Below, in pieces: positions 25,583 to 32,595 of a DNA stretch of 64,000 nt. The position numbers and the translations under genes were made by a program. Origin of the DNA: Dinoroseobacter sp049801095 (lineage in GTDB: Bacteria > Pseudomonadota > Alphaproteobacteria > Rhodobacterales > Rhodobacteraceae); the NCBI RefSeq assembly GCF_049801095.1, contig NZ_JBNAGH010000009.1:31777-95776 (forward strand), written 5' to 3'. The first letter of the stretch is position 1. Every line of letters starts with the position of its first letter. The notes under the pieces were generated by a model that saw nothing but the letters and a program-made list of their open reading frames with translations, ran no database searches and was not told the origin of the DNA.

Positions 25583-25783
25583 CTAGGAGGCATCGCGCTT
25601 GGCTATCTGCGCCGCAACCCAGGCGTAGATTTCCTCTTCCACCCAAAAGACCCGGAAGCCGACCTGGACGCGCTTTGGAAAGCCAAGATGCGCATACTCA
25701 GACTTGCTCTCCATGCGATCGATATGGGCAAAGCTGAACCCTACAATCTCCCGGACTTGCTTTTTGCTCAGTAGTCTCGTCAT
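25583..25783 (-). CDS. AlpA-family regulator (excisionase-like)
   Basis: 66 residues, all one winged-helix/MerR-like fold: MTRLLSKKQVREIVGFSFAH, then FPKRVQVGFRVFWVEEEIYAW. AlpA-type proteins activate or direct excision of prophage- or plasmid-like elements; here the likely partner is the integrase at 27925. The ATG at 25783 or one codon earlier is the start. Confidence 0.85.
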   Translation of the reverse strand: MTRLLSKKQVREIVGFSFAHIDRMESKSEYAHLGFPKRVQVGFRVFWVEEEIYAWVAAQIAKRDAS

Positions 25784-25834
25784 CACGATTTCTCCGATTA
25801 AGGAGCAATCGCGATCACCCCGGTTTGCGACAAC

Positions 25835-26011
25835 CTAGGCAGGAAGAGTGTCGCTGGCCGCGTCTGCTCGGTCAAGCGTGGGGTCGGTGAACTCGATCAC
25901 GGGCAGATCGAGCGGCGCTCCCCCATGCAGCAAGTCCAACGCAATCTGACGTTTGGCGTCCTCTGGCAGAGTGTGCAACGCGGCCACTGTTTCTGAGATG
26001 AGCGCGTCCAT
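25835..26011 (-). CDS. Small hypothetical protein, 58 residues
   Basis: The ATG at 26011 follows the stop of the upstream gene by one base (TAGTATG), and the frame ends at TAG 25835-25837. The protein begins MDALISETVAALHTLPEDAK and continues RQIALDLLHGGAPLDLPVIE, with an acidic C-terminus. The helix-rich, acidic pattern resembles small antitoxins or accessory proteins, but no family is recognised. Coupling to the coiled-coil gene supports it as real. Confidence 0.5.
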   Translation of the reverse strand: MDALISETVAALHTLPEDAKRQIALDLLHGGAPLDLPVIEFTDPTLDRADAASDTLPA

Positions 26012-26012
26012 A

Positions 26013-26249
26013 CTACCCGCCCAAGAGGTTCTGCAGCGTCACCACCAGCGCGCCTTGCGCCAGAAGCGCCATCGCCACCCACACCTTGAGGTCTGATTTG
26101 AGTTCCGTGAGCGCAAGTCTGAGATCTTGCTTGGTCACCAATTCGCTCTCGGTGAGCGCCTCGACAATGCCCTCCGCCTGCGCGGCGGTAAAGCCTTTGG
26201 ATTGTAGTTTTTGGACGGTCTTCAACGTGTCCAATGCGACTGTAGTCAT
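26013..26249 (-). CDS. Small coiled-coil protein with C-terminal membrane segment
   Basis: 78 residues: TLKTVQKLQSKGFTAAQAEG, then EALTESELVTKQDLRLALTE, then a C-terminal hydrophobic stretch VWVAMALLAQGALVVTLQNL. This is the pattern of the DUF1640/CCDC90-like family of small helical membrane-attached proteins common on alphaproteobacterial elements. Role unknown. It lies downstream of the iterons and is coupled to the 58-residue gene. Confidence 0.72.
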   Translation of the reverse strand: MTTVALDTLKTVQKLQSKGFTAAQAEGIVEALTESELVTKQDLRLALTELKSDLKVWVAMALLAQGALVVTLQNLLGG

Positions 26250-26560
26250 ATGCCATTACCCTACCACACACGCCCAGATTTGTCATGGTAAGCGGCCCAA
26301 GCGCTGTGAGGCTCTGTAAGCCTCTCTGCGCGTCTTTTTCGGCAAAGGTGGGGGTCACGTCGATTTTGGCGGGCAAATCGCGCAGCGTGGCATTTTTGGG
26401 CTCTGCTGGCGTCTTGAGCAGGATATGTAGCTTCCCTGTTCTGGCTTTGAGCGGCTCCGAGATCTTAGGTTTCGAGACAGATCTTTTCGAATTTTTATTC
26501 GGGAATTTGTGTATTTGTTTCTGGTCTAGTCTCTGCGTTTTAGTCCTTGAGTATAGTAGT
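26250..26560 (-). other. Start-less open frame next to the iterons
   Basis: Most of this stretch is open on the minus strand without a start codon, and it would read KARTGKLHILLKTPAEPKNA and then TLRDLPAKIDVTPTFAEKD, which looks like real protein. It overlaps the coiled-coil gene in another frame. It may be the remnant of a Rep C-terminus or of a lost gene. The rest is AT-rich DNA leading into the iterons, as expected for an origin. Confidence 0.35.
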
Positions 26561-26652
26561 CGGTAAGTCTTACCGGCCTAGAGCGGTAAATCTTACCGAA
26601 CTGGGTGACCCAATTTTACCGTCCTAGAACGGTAAATCTTACCGGTCTGGTT
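26561..26652. repeat. Iteron array: four 23-bp direct repeats
   Basis: Units begin at 26561, 26584, 26607 and 26630, exactly 23 bases apart. Units 1, 2 and 4 start with CGGTAARTCTTACCG (a near-perfect palindrome) followed by CCTAGA-like or CTGG-like tails; unit 3 is degenerate in its first half. Spacing of about two helical turns and position 15 bases past the Rep-like gene fit a plasmid replication origin with autoregulation. AT-rich DNA lies on the side away from the Rep gene. Confidence 0.8.
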
Positions 26653-26667
26653 TGGCGCGTTCGGGAT

Positions 26668-27063
26668 TTAGGCCGCGTCCGACTGTTCTTTCTCAAGTTC
26701 GCGCTGCACCTCTTTCAGCACCGGGGCTTCGTCATTGATCACGTAGATGTTGTGCAAACCGCGCCCCTGCTTTTTCACCTCGATCATCTGCAAGTCCTGC
26801 AGCTCGGCCAGGTACTTTCGGATCGACTTTTCATTGGTGCCGATGTCGCGGGCCAGACGTTCTTGGGCGGGAAAGCAGAAGCCGTCCTGCCAGGCGTAGT
26901 CAAGCAAAGCGGCGAAGGTGATCTTCGCCATGGGCGAGATCCTTTTGCCCGCTCGGATAACCACACGCGGCAATTGCGCAAAGCCACTCGCGAGCAACGG
27001 GTTGGCTTTCTTGAACCGCACCGTCCGCGCCTTCATGAGATCTTCCATTGAGGCCATGTCCAA
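26668..27063 (-). CDS. Rep-like helix-turn-helix protein
   Basis: 131 residues. A winged helix is visible at about 45-105: SPMAKITFAALLDYAWQDGF, FPAQERLARDIGTNEKSIRK and YLAELQDLQMIEVKK. Replication initiators and primosomal proteins of small plasmids carry this fold at the N-terminus. The iterons lie immediately downstream, so I infer a replication initiator or regulator; it is short for a full initiator. A TTG at 27063 fits GAGGT upstream and lies 3 bases after the stop of the preceding gene; an ATG at 27057 is an alternative. Confidence 0.65.
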   Translation of the reverse strand: MDMASMEDLMKARTVRFKKANPLLASGFAQLPRVVIRAGKRISPMAKITFAALLDYAWQDGFCFPAQERLARDIGTNEKSIRKYLAELQDLQMIEVKKQGRGLHNIYVINDEAPVLKEVQRELEKEQSDAA

Positions 27064-27066
27064 GAA

Positions 27067-27900
27067 TTATACCTCACCCGGTCGATCATTGACCTGTTGG
27101 TAACGCACAGGGTCGGAGGGGTTCGGCGGCGTTGCAGATGTCGGTTTTTCCAACCGCCCGCCAACGGCAATCGTCTCCAACGTCCCAAGCATCTGCTCCG
27201 CGATCTTGACAACGTCTCCCCGCTGCCCGCGTGCTGAGACGATCTCGTCTTGCAAGAATTTTGTGATCTCCTGGGCCTGCTGCAACTGGCTTGTGAGGCC
27301 GTCCACCTTGGCGCGCAGTTCCGCGACTTCGGCATCAATCTGCGTTCCGCTTTGTGCAGCTGCACGTACTTCTGCATCCGCCTGCGCCCCGGTCGGCGCA
27401 GCTGCATCTGCACCTAATTGCGGCTGCATGATGCTGTGTTGGACTGATCTATCCGGTGCACTCTCCTGCGTGCCGCTGAACGCAGGTTCAGCTGCAGCTT
27501 CATGCGGCTGCGCCGTGCCGGTTTGATCTGCGATCATGTCGGGAAGGAGTTTTTCTTCCAGCGCCTGCAGGGAAGCCTCGGTGGTGAAGAACCGGTTGAG
27601 CAAACCCATCTTGCGACAATCGAGATCGCCCGCACGACACCAGCGTTGGATCGTGTCTTTCGACTTGCTGAGACCTTTCAGGCGAAGGTGATCGCGCACT
27701 TGCTCCACCGAAATCGTGTACTCAGCAGCAGCGGGAAGGTCGGTCTTTTCGGCCTCCGTTTGCGGTGCCGCTGTATGCGGCTGCACCGCTGCATCCTCCT
27801 GCAGAGCGTTATTTTGAGGGCTCAGCTCAGAATGATCAGCACCCGCTTCAGCGGCGTGCAGGGGTGTGCTCCGGTATCGTCCGATTGTGGTGTCGTTCAT
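27067..27900 (-). CDS. HTH and coiled-coil DNA-binding protein (KfrA-like)
   Basis: 277 residues. A helix-turn-helix lies at about 60-115 (TISVEQVRDHLRLKGLSKSK, then DTIQRWCRAGDLDCRKM). Residues 190-250 form a coiled coil (AELRAKVDGLTSQLQQAQEI). The linker is Ala/Gln/Thr-rich with many CTGCA triplet patterns in the DNA. Partition-associated or copy-control proteins of plasmids (such as KfrA) have this layout. It sits between the integrase and the Rep-like gene and is coupled to the latter. Confidence 0.6.
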   Translation of the reverse strand: MNDTTIGRYRSTPLHAAEAGADHSELSPQNNALQEDAAVQPHTAAPQTEAEKTDLPAAAEYTISVEQVRDHLRLKGLSKSKDTIQRWCRAGDLDCRKMGLLNRFFTTEASLQALEEKLLPDMIADQTGTAQPHEAAAEPAFSGTQESAPDRSVQHSIMQPQLGADAAAPTGAQADAEVRAAAQSGTQIDAEVAELRAKVDGLTSQLQQAQEITKFLQDEIVSARGQRGDVVKIAEQMLGTLETIAVGGRLEKPTSATPPNPSDPVRYQQVNDRPGEV

Positions 27901-27924
27901 ATACCGGATATTCTAGCACGCGGA

Positions 27925-29076
27925 TCACGCGGCCTCGCGGGTCAGGAAAGCGGCCCAGTCTTCGAGCAAGACACGTCGCTTCTCCAGCAAGTCACTGCGC
28001 TGATAGGCGCGCTCAACCTCACTACCAACTTGGTGGCCGAGGGCGGTTTCTTTGACCTCAAACGGCGTGTCGGTCGTCTCTTCCACCCAGGTTCGGAACG
28101 TCGCCCGGAAGCCATGGGGGCGCGCCTCCATCTCTTCGCGCTGCATCAGCTTACTCATCGTGGCATCTGACATTGCCTTCCCGCGCGGCGTGGGGAAGAG
28201 CAAGTCACTGTCACGAAACACCAGACGATCTGAGATGACTTTTTGTGCTTCGCCCGACAGCGGCACGCGATGGGCCGTGGCGGTCTTCGTGCGCATGGGG
28301 TCGAGCACCCAGGTATCGCCCTCGATTTCTGAGAGGGTCGCGAACCGCACCTCGCTCGTGCGGGCGACCGTGAGGATCAAAAACCGCAGCGCCAGGGCCG
28401 AGCCGAATTTTTGATCGCACAGCCAGCGATAGAATGTCGGGGCCTCTTGGTAGGGAAGCGAGGGGATGTGCTTCGTCTCGTGCCGCCGTTTCCCGAGCAG
28501 CGCTTGCGCCTTCATCACCGCTTGCAGATCGACATCGAGCCCAAGTGCTGCCGCATGCTTCAGCGTCAGGTTCATCCGGTTCATCGCCTTGCGGGCGGTG
28601 TCCGGCTTCTCGTGCCAGATCGGCTGCAGCGTCTTCTTGAGCACATGTTGATCGACCGCCTCAATCGCCGTCGTGCCGATCTTCGGGATCACATGCACCG
28701 AGAGAGGGGAGAGCCAGCGACCGGCCTGGCCATCATTCTTGAGTTCAGCCTGGCGGGCGGCAAAACACGTCTCAATCGCCTCGGCGACAGTCAGGCGATG
28801 CGCGCGCATCCGTGCTGCTTGCCGCGCGTCGATAGGATCAATGCCATCTCTAAGCTGCCTGCGCGCCTCCGCCGCACGATCACGGGCTTCCGCAATCGAG
28901 ACATCAGGCCAGCTCCCAAGCCCCATTTCTCTGCGCTTTCCAGCCACCGTAAGCCGCAACTTCCACTTACCAGCGTCCTTCCGGCTCTTCACCAGCATCA
29001 AACCCTGTCCGTCAAAGTGCTTCCCCGGCCCAAGTGCCTTGGCCTTCATCTGTGAGAGCGCATGAAGCTTCGTCAT
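27925..29076 (-). CDS. P4-type tyrosine integrase of the tRNA-Leu element
   Basis: 383 residues. The N-terminal arm-binding domain (DUF4102 type, LGPGKHFDGQGLMLVKSRKD) is followed by a core-binding domain and a catalytic domain with Arg in TVARTSEVRFATL, the HxxR box in RPHGFRATFRTW, the histidine in LGHQVGSEVERAYQR and the nucleophile Tyr358. Such integrases recombine an element into the 3' end of a tRNA gene. The att repeat and tRNA-Leu lie 137 bases upstream of its start, which fits exactly. Confidence 0.95.
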   Translation of the reverse strand: MTKLHALSQMKAKALGPGKHFDGQGLMLVKSRKDAGKWKLRLTVAGKRREMGLGSWPDVSIAEARDRAAEARRQLRDGIDPIDARQAARMRAHRLTVAEAIETCFAARQAELKNDGQAGRWLSPLSVHVIPKIGTTAIEAVDQHVLKKTLQPIWHEKPDTARKAMNRMNLTLKHAAALGLDVDLQAVMKAQALLGKRRHETKHIPSLPYQEAPTFYRWLCDQKFGSALALRFLILTVARTSEVRFATLSEIEGDTWVLDPMRTKTATAHRVPLSGEAQKVISDRLVFRDSDLLFPTPRGKAMSDATMSKLMQREEMEARPHGFRATFRTWVEETTDTPFEVKETALGHQVGSEVERAYQRSDLLEKRRVLLEDWAAFLTREAA

Positions 29077-29212
29077 ACCGGGCCACCTTTTAGGCCACCC
29101 TAGCGCTTGCGAAACTATGAGACAAGATGAGAAGACATGAGATCCGCTCAGCGGTCAAGCGCCTGAAATTCCATTGGATTCGAGGCGTGATGGGATTTCT
29201 TGAGGGGGTGTG

Positions 29213-29230
29213 ATGGTGCCCAGGAGAGGA
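29213..29230. repeat. attR: 18-bp direct repeat in the tRNA-Leu 3' end
   Basis: This is the second copy of ATGGTGCCCAGGAGAGGA (first at 10780-10797). It covers the CCA end, acceptor strand and part of the T arm of the tRNA, so integration keeps the tRNA intact. Confidence 0.88.
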
Positions 29231-29300
29231 CTCGAACCTCCACGTCCATACGGACACTAGCACCTGAAGCTAGCGCGTCTACCAATTCCGCCACCTGGGC
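29214..29300 (-). tRNA. tRNA-Leu (anticodon CAG)
   Basis: The minus strand begins GCCCAGGTGGCGGAATTGGT and ends CTCTCCTGGGCACCA, giving a 7-bp acceptor stem (GCCCAGG with CCTGGGC), a T arm with GGTTCGAGTCC, a long variable arm (typical of leucine) and an anticodon loop TTCAGGT with CAG. The CCA is encoded. It is the insertion target of the element. Confidence 0.97.
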
Positions 29301-29471
29301 AGGTGTCGTGAGGCGGTGAGTTACAGGCGCTTTGCAGGGGTGTCAACGGCCCTCAATCGCCTTTCCAAAGATTTTCTGTCGCCCCTTGGTCCGGCCCGCG
29401 ACGACCTGCGCCTTGTCGGCCATTTTCCGCACCGCTAAACCCGTTGGGGAGAAGGGATCAAGGAGCACCAG

Positions 29472-30455
29472 ATGTCCAAACTCGTGACCATCTTTGGGGG
29501 ATCCGGCTTTGTGGGTCGATACATCGCTCGGCGCATGGCGCAGGAGGGGTGGCGCGTCCGTGTGGCCGTGCGACGCCCGAATGAGGCGCTCTTCGTGCGG
29601 CCCTATGGCGCGGTCGGCCAGGTGGAGCCGGTGCTCTGCAATATCCGCGACGACGCCTCCGTGCAGGCCGCCCTGCAAGGGGCTGATGCGGCAGTGAATT
29701 GCGTGGGCATCCTGTCCGAGAGCGGCAAGAACACCTTCGGCTCCGTCCAGAGCCATGGCGCGGCTCGCGTCGCCAAGATCGCCGCCGCAGAGGGCATCAC
29801 CAGCTTTGTGCAGATCTCGGCGATCGGTGCGGACCCCGCAGCCAAGAGCGACTATGCCCGCACCAAGGGCGAGGGCGAGCAGGCTGTGCTCGCCGCGATC
29901 CCATCGGCAGTGATTCTGCGGCCCTCGATCGTGTTCGGTCCGGAGGATGAGTTCTTCAACCGCTTCGCCTCCATGTCGCGCCTCGGGCCGATTCTGCCCG
30001 TTGTCGGGGCCGAGACGAAGTTCCAGCCGGTCTATGTGGATGATGTGGCCAAAGCGGCGGTCAAGGCTGTCAGCGGCGCTGCAGCCCCGGGCATCTATGA
30101 ACTCGGCGGACCGGATGTGAGCAGCTTCCGCGCGCTCATGGGCCAGATGCTGGCGGTGATCAACCGCCGCCGGCTGGTGCTGAACGTCCCCTTCCCGGTG
30201 GCGCGCGCCATGGGCTTTGGCTTCGACATGGTTCAAAAGGTGACGCTGGGCTTGATCCACAACGGCATGATCACCCGCGATCAGGTGCGCAACCTCGCCA
30301 ATGAAAACGTCGTCGCCGAGGACGCGCAGGGCTTTGACGCGCTGGGGATCGAGCCTGTCGCGCTGGAGGCGGTGCTGCCGGACTATCTGTGGCGCTTCCG
30401 CCCCTCGGGCCAATACGAAGAGCTCAAGCGCTCGGGTCGCAACCTGAAGACCTGA
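29472..30455 (+). CDS. NAD(P)-binding protein, complex I NDUFA9-like
   Basis: 327 residues. The dinucleotide-binding loop is TIFGGSGFVGRYIARRM, with SAIGADPAAKSDYARTKGEGE for the Ser-Tyr-Lys region and RPSIVFGPEDEFFNR. It belongs to the atypical short-chain dehydrogenases related to the mitochondrial complex I subunit NDUFA9, widespread in Alphaproteobacteria. The enzyme's substrate is not established. It starts close to the tRNA and ends before a strong terminator. Confidence 0.88.
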   Translation: MSKLVTIFGGSGFVGRYIARRMAQEGWRVRVAVRRPNEALFVRPYGAVGQVEPVLCNIRDDASVQAALQGADAAVNCVGILSESGKNTFGSVQSHGAARVAKIAAAEGITSFVQISAIGADPAAKSDYARTKGEGEQAVLAAIPSAVILRPSIVFGPEDEFFNRFASMSRLGPILPVVGAETKFQPVYVDDVAKAAVKAVSGAAAPGIYELGGPDVSSFRALMGQMLAVINRRRLVLNVPFPVARAMGFGFDMVQKVTLGLIHNGMITRDQVRNLANENVVAEDAQGFDALGIEPVALEAVLPDYLWRFRPSGQYEELKRSGRNLKT

Positions 30456-30478
30456 CAGTCTCTCGTTGGAATGAAGTT

Positions 30479-30503
30479 AGGCCCGGATCGCTCCGGGCCT
30501 TTG
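30479..30503 (+). terminator. Intrinsic terminator after the NDUFA9-like gene
   Basis: AGGCCCGGA and TCCGGGCCT pair around TCGC and are followed by TTTG. It lies 23 bases past the stop codon. Confidence 0.8.
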
Positions 30504-30526
30504 TCGTTTGAGGGCTGTGGACCGCG

Positions 30527-32155
30527 TCAGATGATGTGCCACGCGCCCATGGCCAGGGCCCAGGCGGCGATGGTGGCATTCGCACCCGCATGGCTGACAA
30601 TGGCATCGGTGATATTGCCCGACCGGTAGACCAGCGCGCCAAACACGATCCCGGCCAGCCCAGCGGCGAGCCAGCGATCATGGAGCAGGGCAAAGAGGCC
30701 CGCGCTGATCACGATGGCGATCATCATGCGCACCCCTTTGCCCGAGGGCGCCAGACGCTCCAGCAGGTAGCCACGGAACAAAAGCTCCTCGATGATCGGG
30801 ACGAGCACAGCCGTGCCGATCACGCGCGACAGGATCCAGAGGGCAAGCATGCCGCCGGTCAGCGCCCCGAAGGGCGGCGGCCCGTCCGCGGCAGGGGAGG
30901 TCGCGATCCAGGCGACCCCGATCACCACACCGCTTGCCAGCGAGAGCGGGTCGAGCCGCCAGGGCAGATCCCGCAGGACCTGCCAGAAGAGCGCCAGGGC
31001 CAGCGCCATGGCGATGGCGCGGAACGGGTAGAGCAAGCTCGGTGTCTCGCTGAAGGTTGAGGCTAGTAGGGCCGAGAGCATGAAGATCGCGAAGGGCAGA
31101 ACCTTGGCCACCACCGGATCCGAGAAGAAGGGCGGCAAGGGCGCGGGGGCAGAGGCCAGAGCCTCCGCCTTGTTGAAAAAGGCCACATGCCGCGCCACGA
31201 GGATCAGCCCGACGGAGAGGGTCGTGAAGGCGAGCCAGCCCGCATGGCTGTGGAAGCCGCCAATGGCCAGCTCGGGCGAGACCTCGAACCCGAGGCTCAA
31301 CAGCGCCGAGATCCGCAGCACATTGAAGGCCCAGCTCAGCAGGATGCCAATGGGAAAGAGCAGCAGCGCCTGCGGGAAGGCCAGTTCGCGCCGGAACAGC
31401 GCCATATAGACGGTCAGGAACACCGTGATGAGGGCAAAGCCTTCGACGCCCGAACACTCCTTGCCGACGGCGACGAGGAAGTTCTCCACATCGCCGGTCC
31501 CGAAAATCCCGATGATCTTGGTCTCGGGATTGCCGTCCACCGTGTAGCCCACGAGGTCGAGCACCCAGAGCACGGACTCAAATGTAATGTCGGTGACCCA
31601 ATCCGCGTGCCAGAGCGGCTGGATCCGGTCGGCGATTTCCGGCAGCGCCATGCCCGCCACCAGCAGCGCGCCGAGCGCCGGGCCCTTCTCAGCCAGAAGC
31701 GCGCGCCATGCAGACCAGGGCGCAAGGATCAGCGCGGCGCCCGCGGCGGCCAAGGCCGCGCCGCCGAGCCAGCCGATCCCGCCAAGCGCCACGTGACCCG
31801 CGCCGCTTGCATCGCTGAGGAAGAGCCATGGGGCCAGTGCCAGCGCCAGCCCGGCAAGGCTCAGCCCCAGTCCAAGGGGGCGGGGGCCAGGGGTGGTCAG
31901 CGTCCGCTTGATCAGCTCGGAATAGGCGAGGGCGAAGACCCCGAAGGCCGCCAGCACGCCCAGTGCGCGGGGCACGATCCGTCCGGCAAAGGCGCAGAAC
32001 CCATCCGGGGCGAGGTCGCGGCAGGTGAAGTCGAAATTGTGTTGGTAGAGCACCGAGATCAGCAGCAGCTCGACGCCAAGCAACCCGGCGGCCAGAGCCC
32101 AGGCCATGCGACGGGCGGAGCGTGCGGGGGAGGCGGATACAGAAACATCGGTCAT
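30527..32155 (-). CDS. xrtE: Exosortase E fused to CPBP intramembrane protease
   Basis: 542 residues, all membrane. The exosortase triad is visible: Cys in GKECSGVEGF, Arg in NVLRISALLSLG and His in FHSHAGWLAF (about residues 225-315). Residues 440-542 add a CPBP (Abi) protease domain with EELLFRGYLLERL and the HxxxN pair in SHAGANA. This fusion defines the VPEID-CTERM sorting system: it cleaves C-terminal signals and attaches proteins to a surface polymer. The substrate gene with the VPEIS signal lies 103 bases upstream on the same strand. Confidence 0.92.
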   Translation of the reverse strand: MTDVSVSASPARSARRMAWALAAGLLGVELLLISVLYQHNFDFTCRDLAPDGFCAFAGRIVPRALGVLAAFGVFALAYSELIKRTLTTPGPRPLGLGLSLAGLALALAPWLFLSDASGAGHVALGGIGWLGGAALAAAGAALILAPWSAWRALLAEKGPALGALLVAGMALPEIADRIQPLWHADWVTDITFESVLWVLDLVGYTVDGNPETKIIGIFGTGDVENFLVAVGKECSGVEGFALITVFLTVYMALFRRELAFPQALLLFPIGILLSWAFNVLRISALLSLGFEVSPELAIGGFHSHAGWLAFTTLSVGLILVARHVAFFNKAEALASAPAPLPPFFSDPVVAKVLPFAIFMLSALLASTFSETPSLLYPFRAIAMALALALFWQVLRDLPWRLDPLSLASGVVIGVAWIATSPAADGPPPFGALTGGMLALWILSRVIGTAVLVPIIEELLFRGYLLERLAPSGKGVRMMIAIVISAGLFALLHDRWLAAGLAGIVFGALVYRSGNITDAIVSHAGANATIAAWALAMGAWHII

Positions 32156-32258
32156 GTGCGCGTCATCTCAGAAAACAGGGACTAAACAGGGGCACAAATA
32201 GATCGGCCCCGTGGCAGACGTCACGGGGCCGACAATGATTATTGCGTGAGACTTAGTC

Positions 32259-32453
32259 TCAGGCCGCGCGGCGGCGACGCTCCCAAACCAGAGCAACGAC
32301 GGCGAGCACAGCGGCGAGCGCTGCGGTGCCTTCGAGGGCGCTGATTTCCGGAACGGTGGGGCAGTTGCCGACGAGCGAGCAATCGGTCGTCGCCATGGCA
32401 GCACCCGCGGTCAGGGCGAAAACCCCGGCAGTGGTGAGTGCAGTACGAAGCAT
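32259..32453 (-). CDS. VPEID-CTERM protein, substrate of exosortase E
   Basis: 64 residues from the ATG at 32453, with TAGGAG eight bases upstream. It has a signal peptide (ALTTAGVFALTAGAAMA), a short mature part with two cysteines (CSLVGNCP), and the sorting signal VPEISALEG followed by a membrane segment (AALAAVLAVVALVW) and RRRR. Family members are tiny and their mature role is unknown. The motif and the neighbouring XrtE make the pair secure. Confidence 0.9.
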   Translation of the reverse strand: MLRTALTTAGVFALTAGAAMATTDCSLVGNCPTVPEISALEGTAALAAVLAVVALVWERRRRAA

Positions 32454-32595
32454 ATTCGTAACTCCTAAAGACGATGGTTTCATGCGCGAAATCCATCCAA
32501 CAAAGTAACGCGCGGCGCATCGCGTCTTAGAAGCCGGTTACGGCCACAGCAACGGCGGGACAGGGTCCCGCCGTAAACCTTTTGTTAATACCTTA

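Larger units (their letters stand above)
10780..29230. mobile_element. Integrated mobile element in tRNA-Leu(CAG), about 18.45 kb
   Basis: The two ends are an 18-bp perfect direct repeat (10780-10797 and 29213-29230). The right copy is the 3' end of a tRNA-Leu gene and the integrase gene at 27925-29076 lies 137 bases inside it, the standard arrangement for tRNA-targeted integration. The backbone left of 10780 (rnd) and right of 29230 (tRNA, NDUFA9-like gene) would become neighbours if the element were removed. Inside are plasmid-type functions (Rep-like gene, iterons, coupling-type ATPases, Replication-Relaxation protein) on the right, and AT-rich cargo plus IS elements on the left. I call it an integrative, probably mobilizable element; no type IV secretion channel genes are present, so it could not transfer alone. 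Confidence 0.88.

Noticed and set aside
27067..27900. CTGCA-rich DNA as regulatory repeats
   Set aside because: The pattern comes from Ala/Gln/Thr-rich codons of the coding gene and is not regularly spaced.
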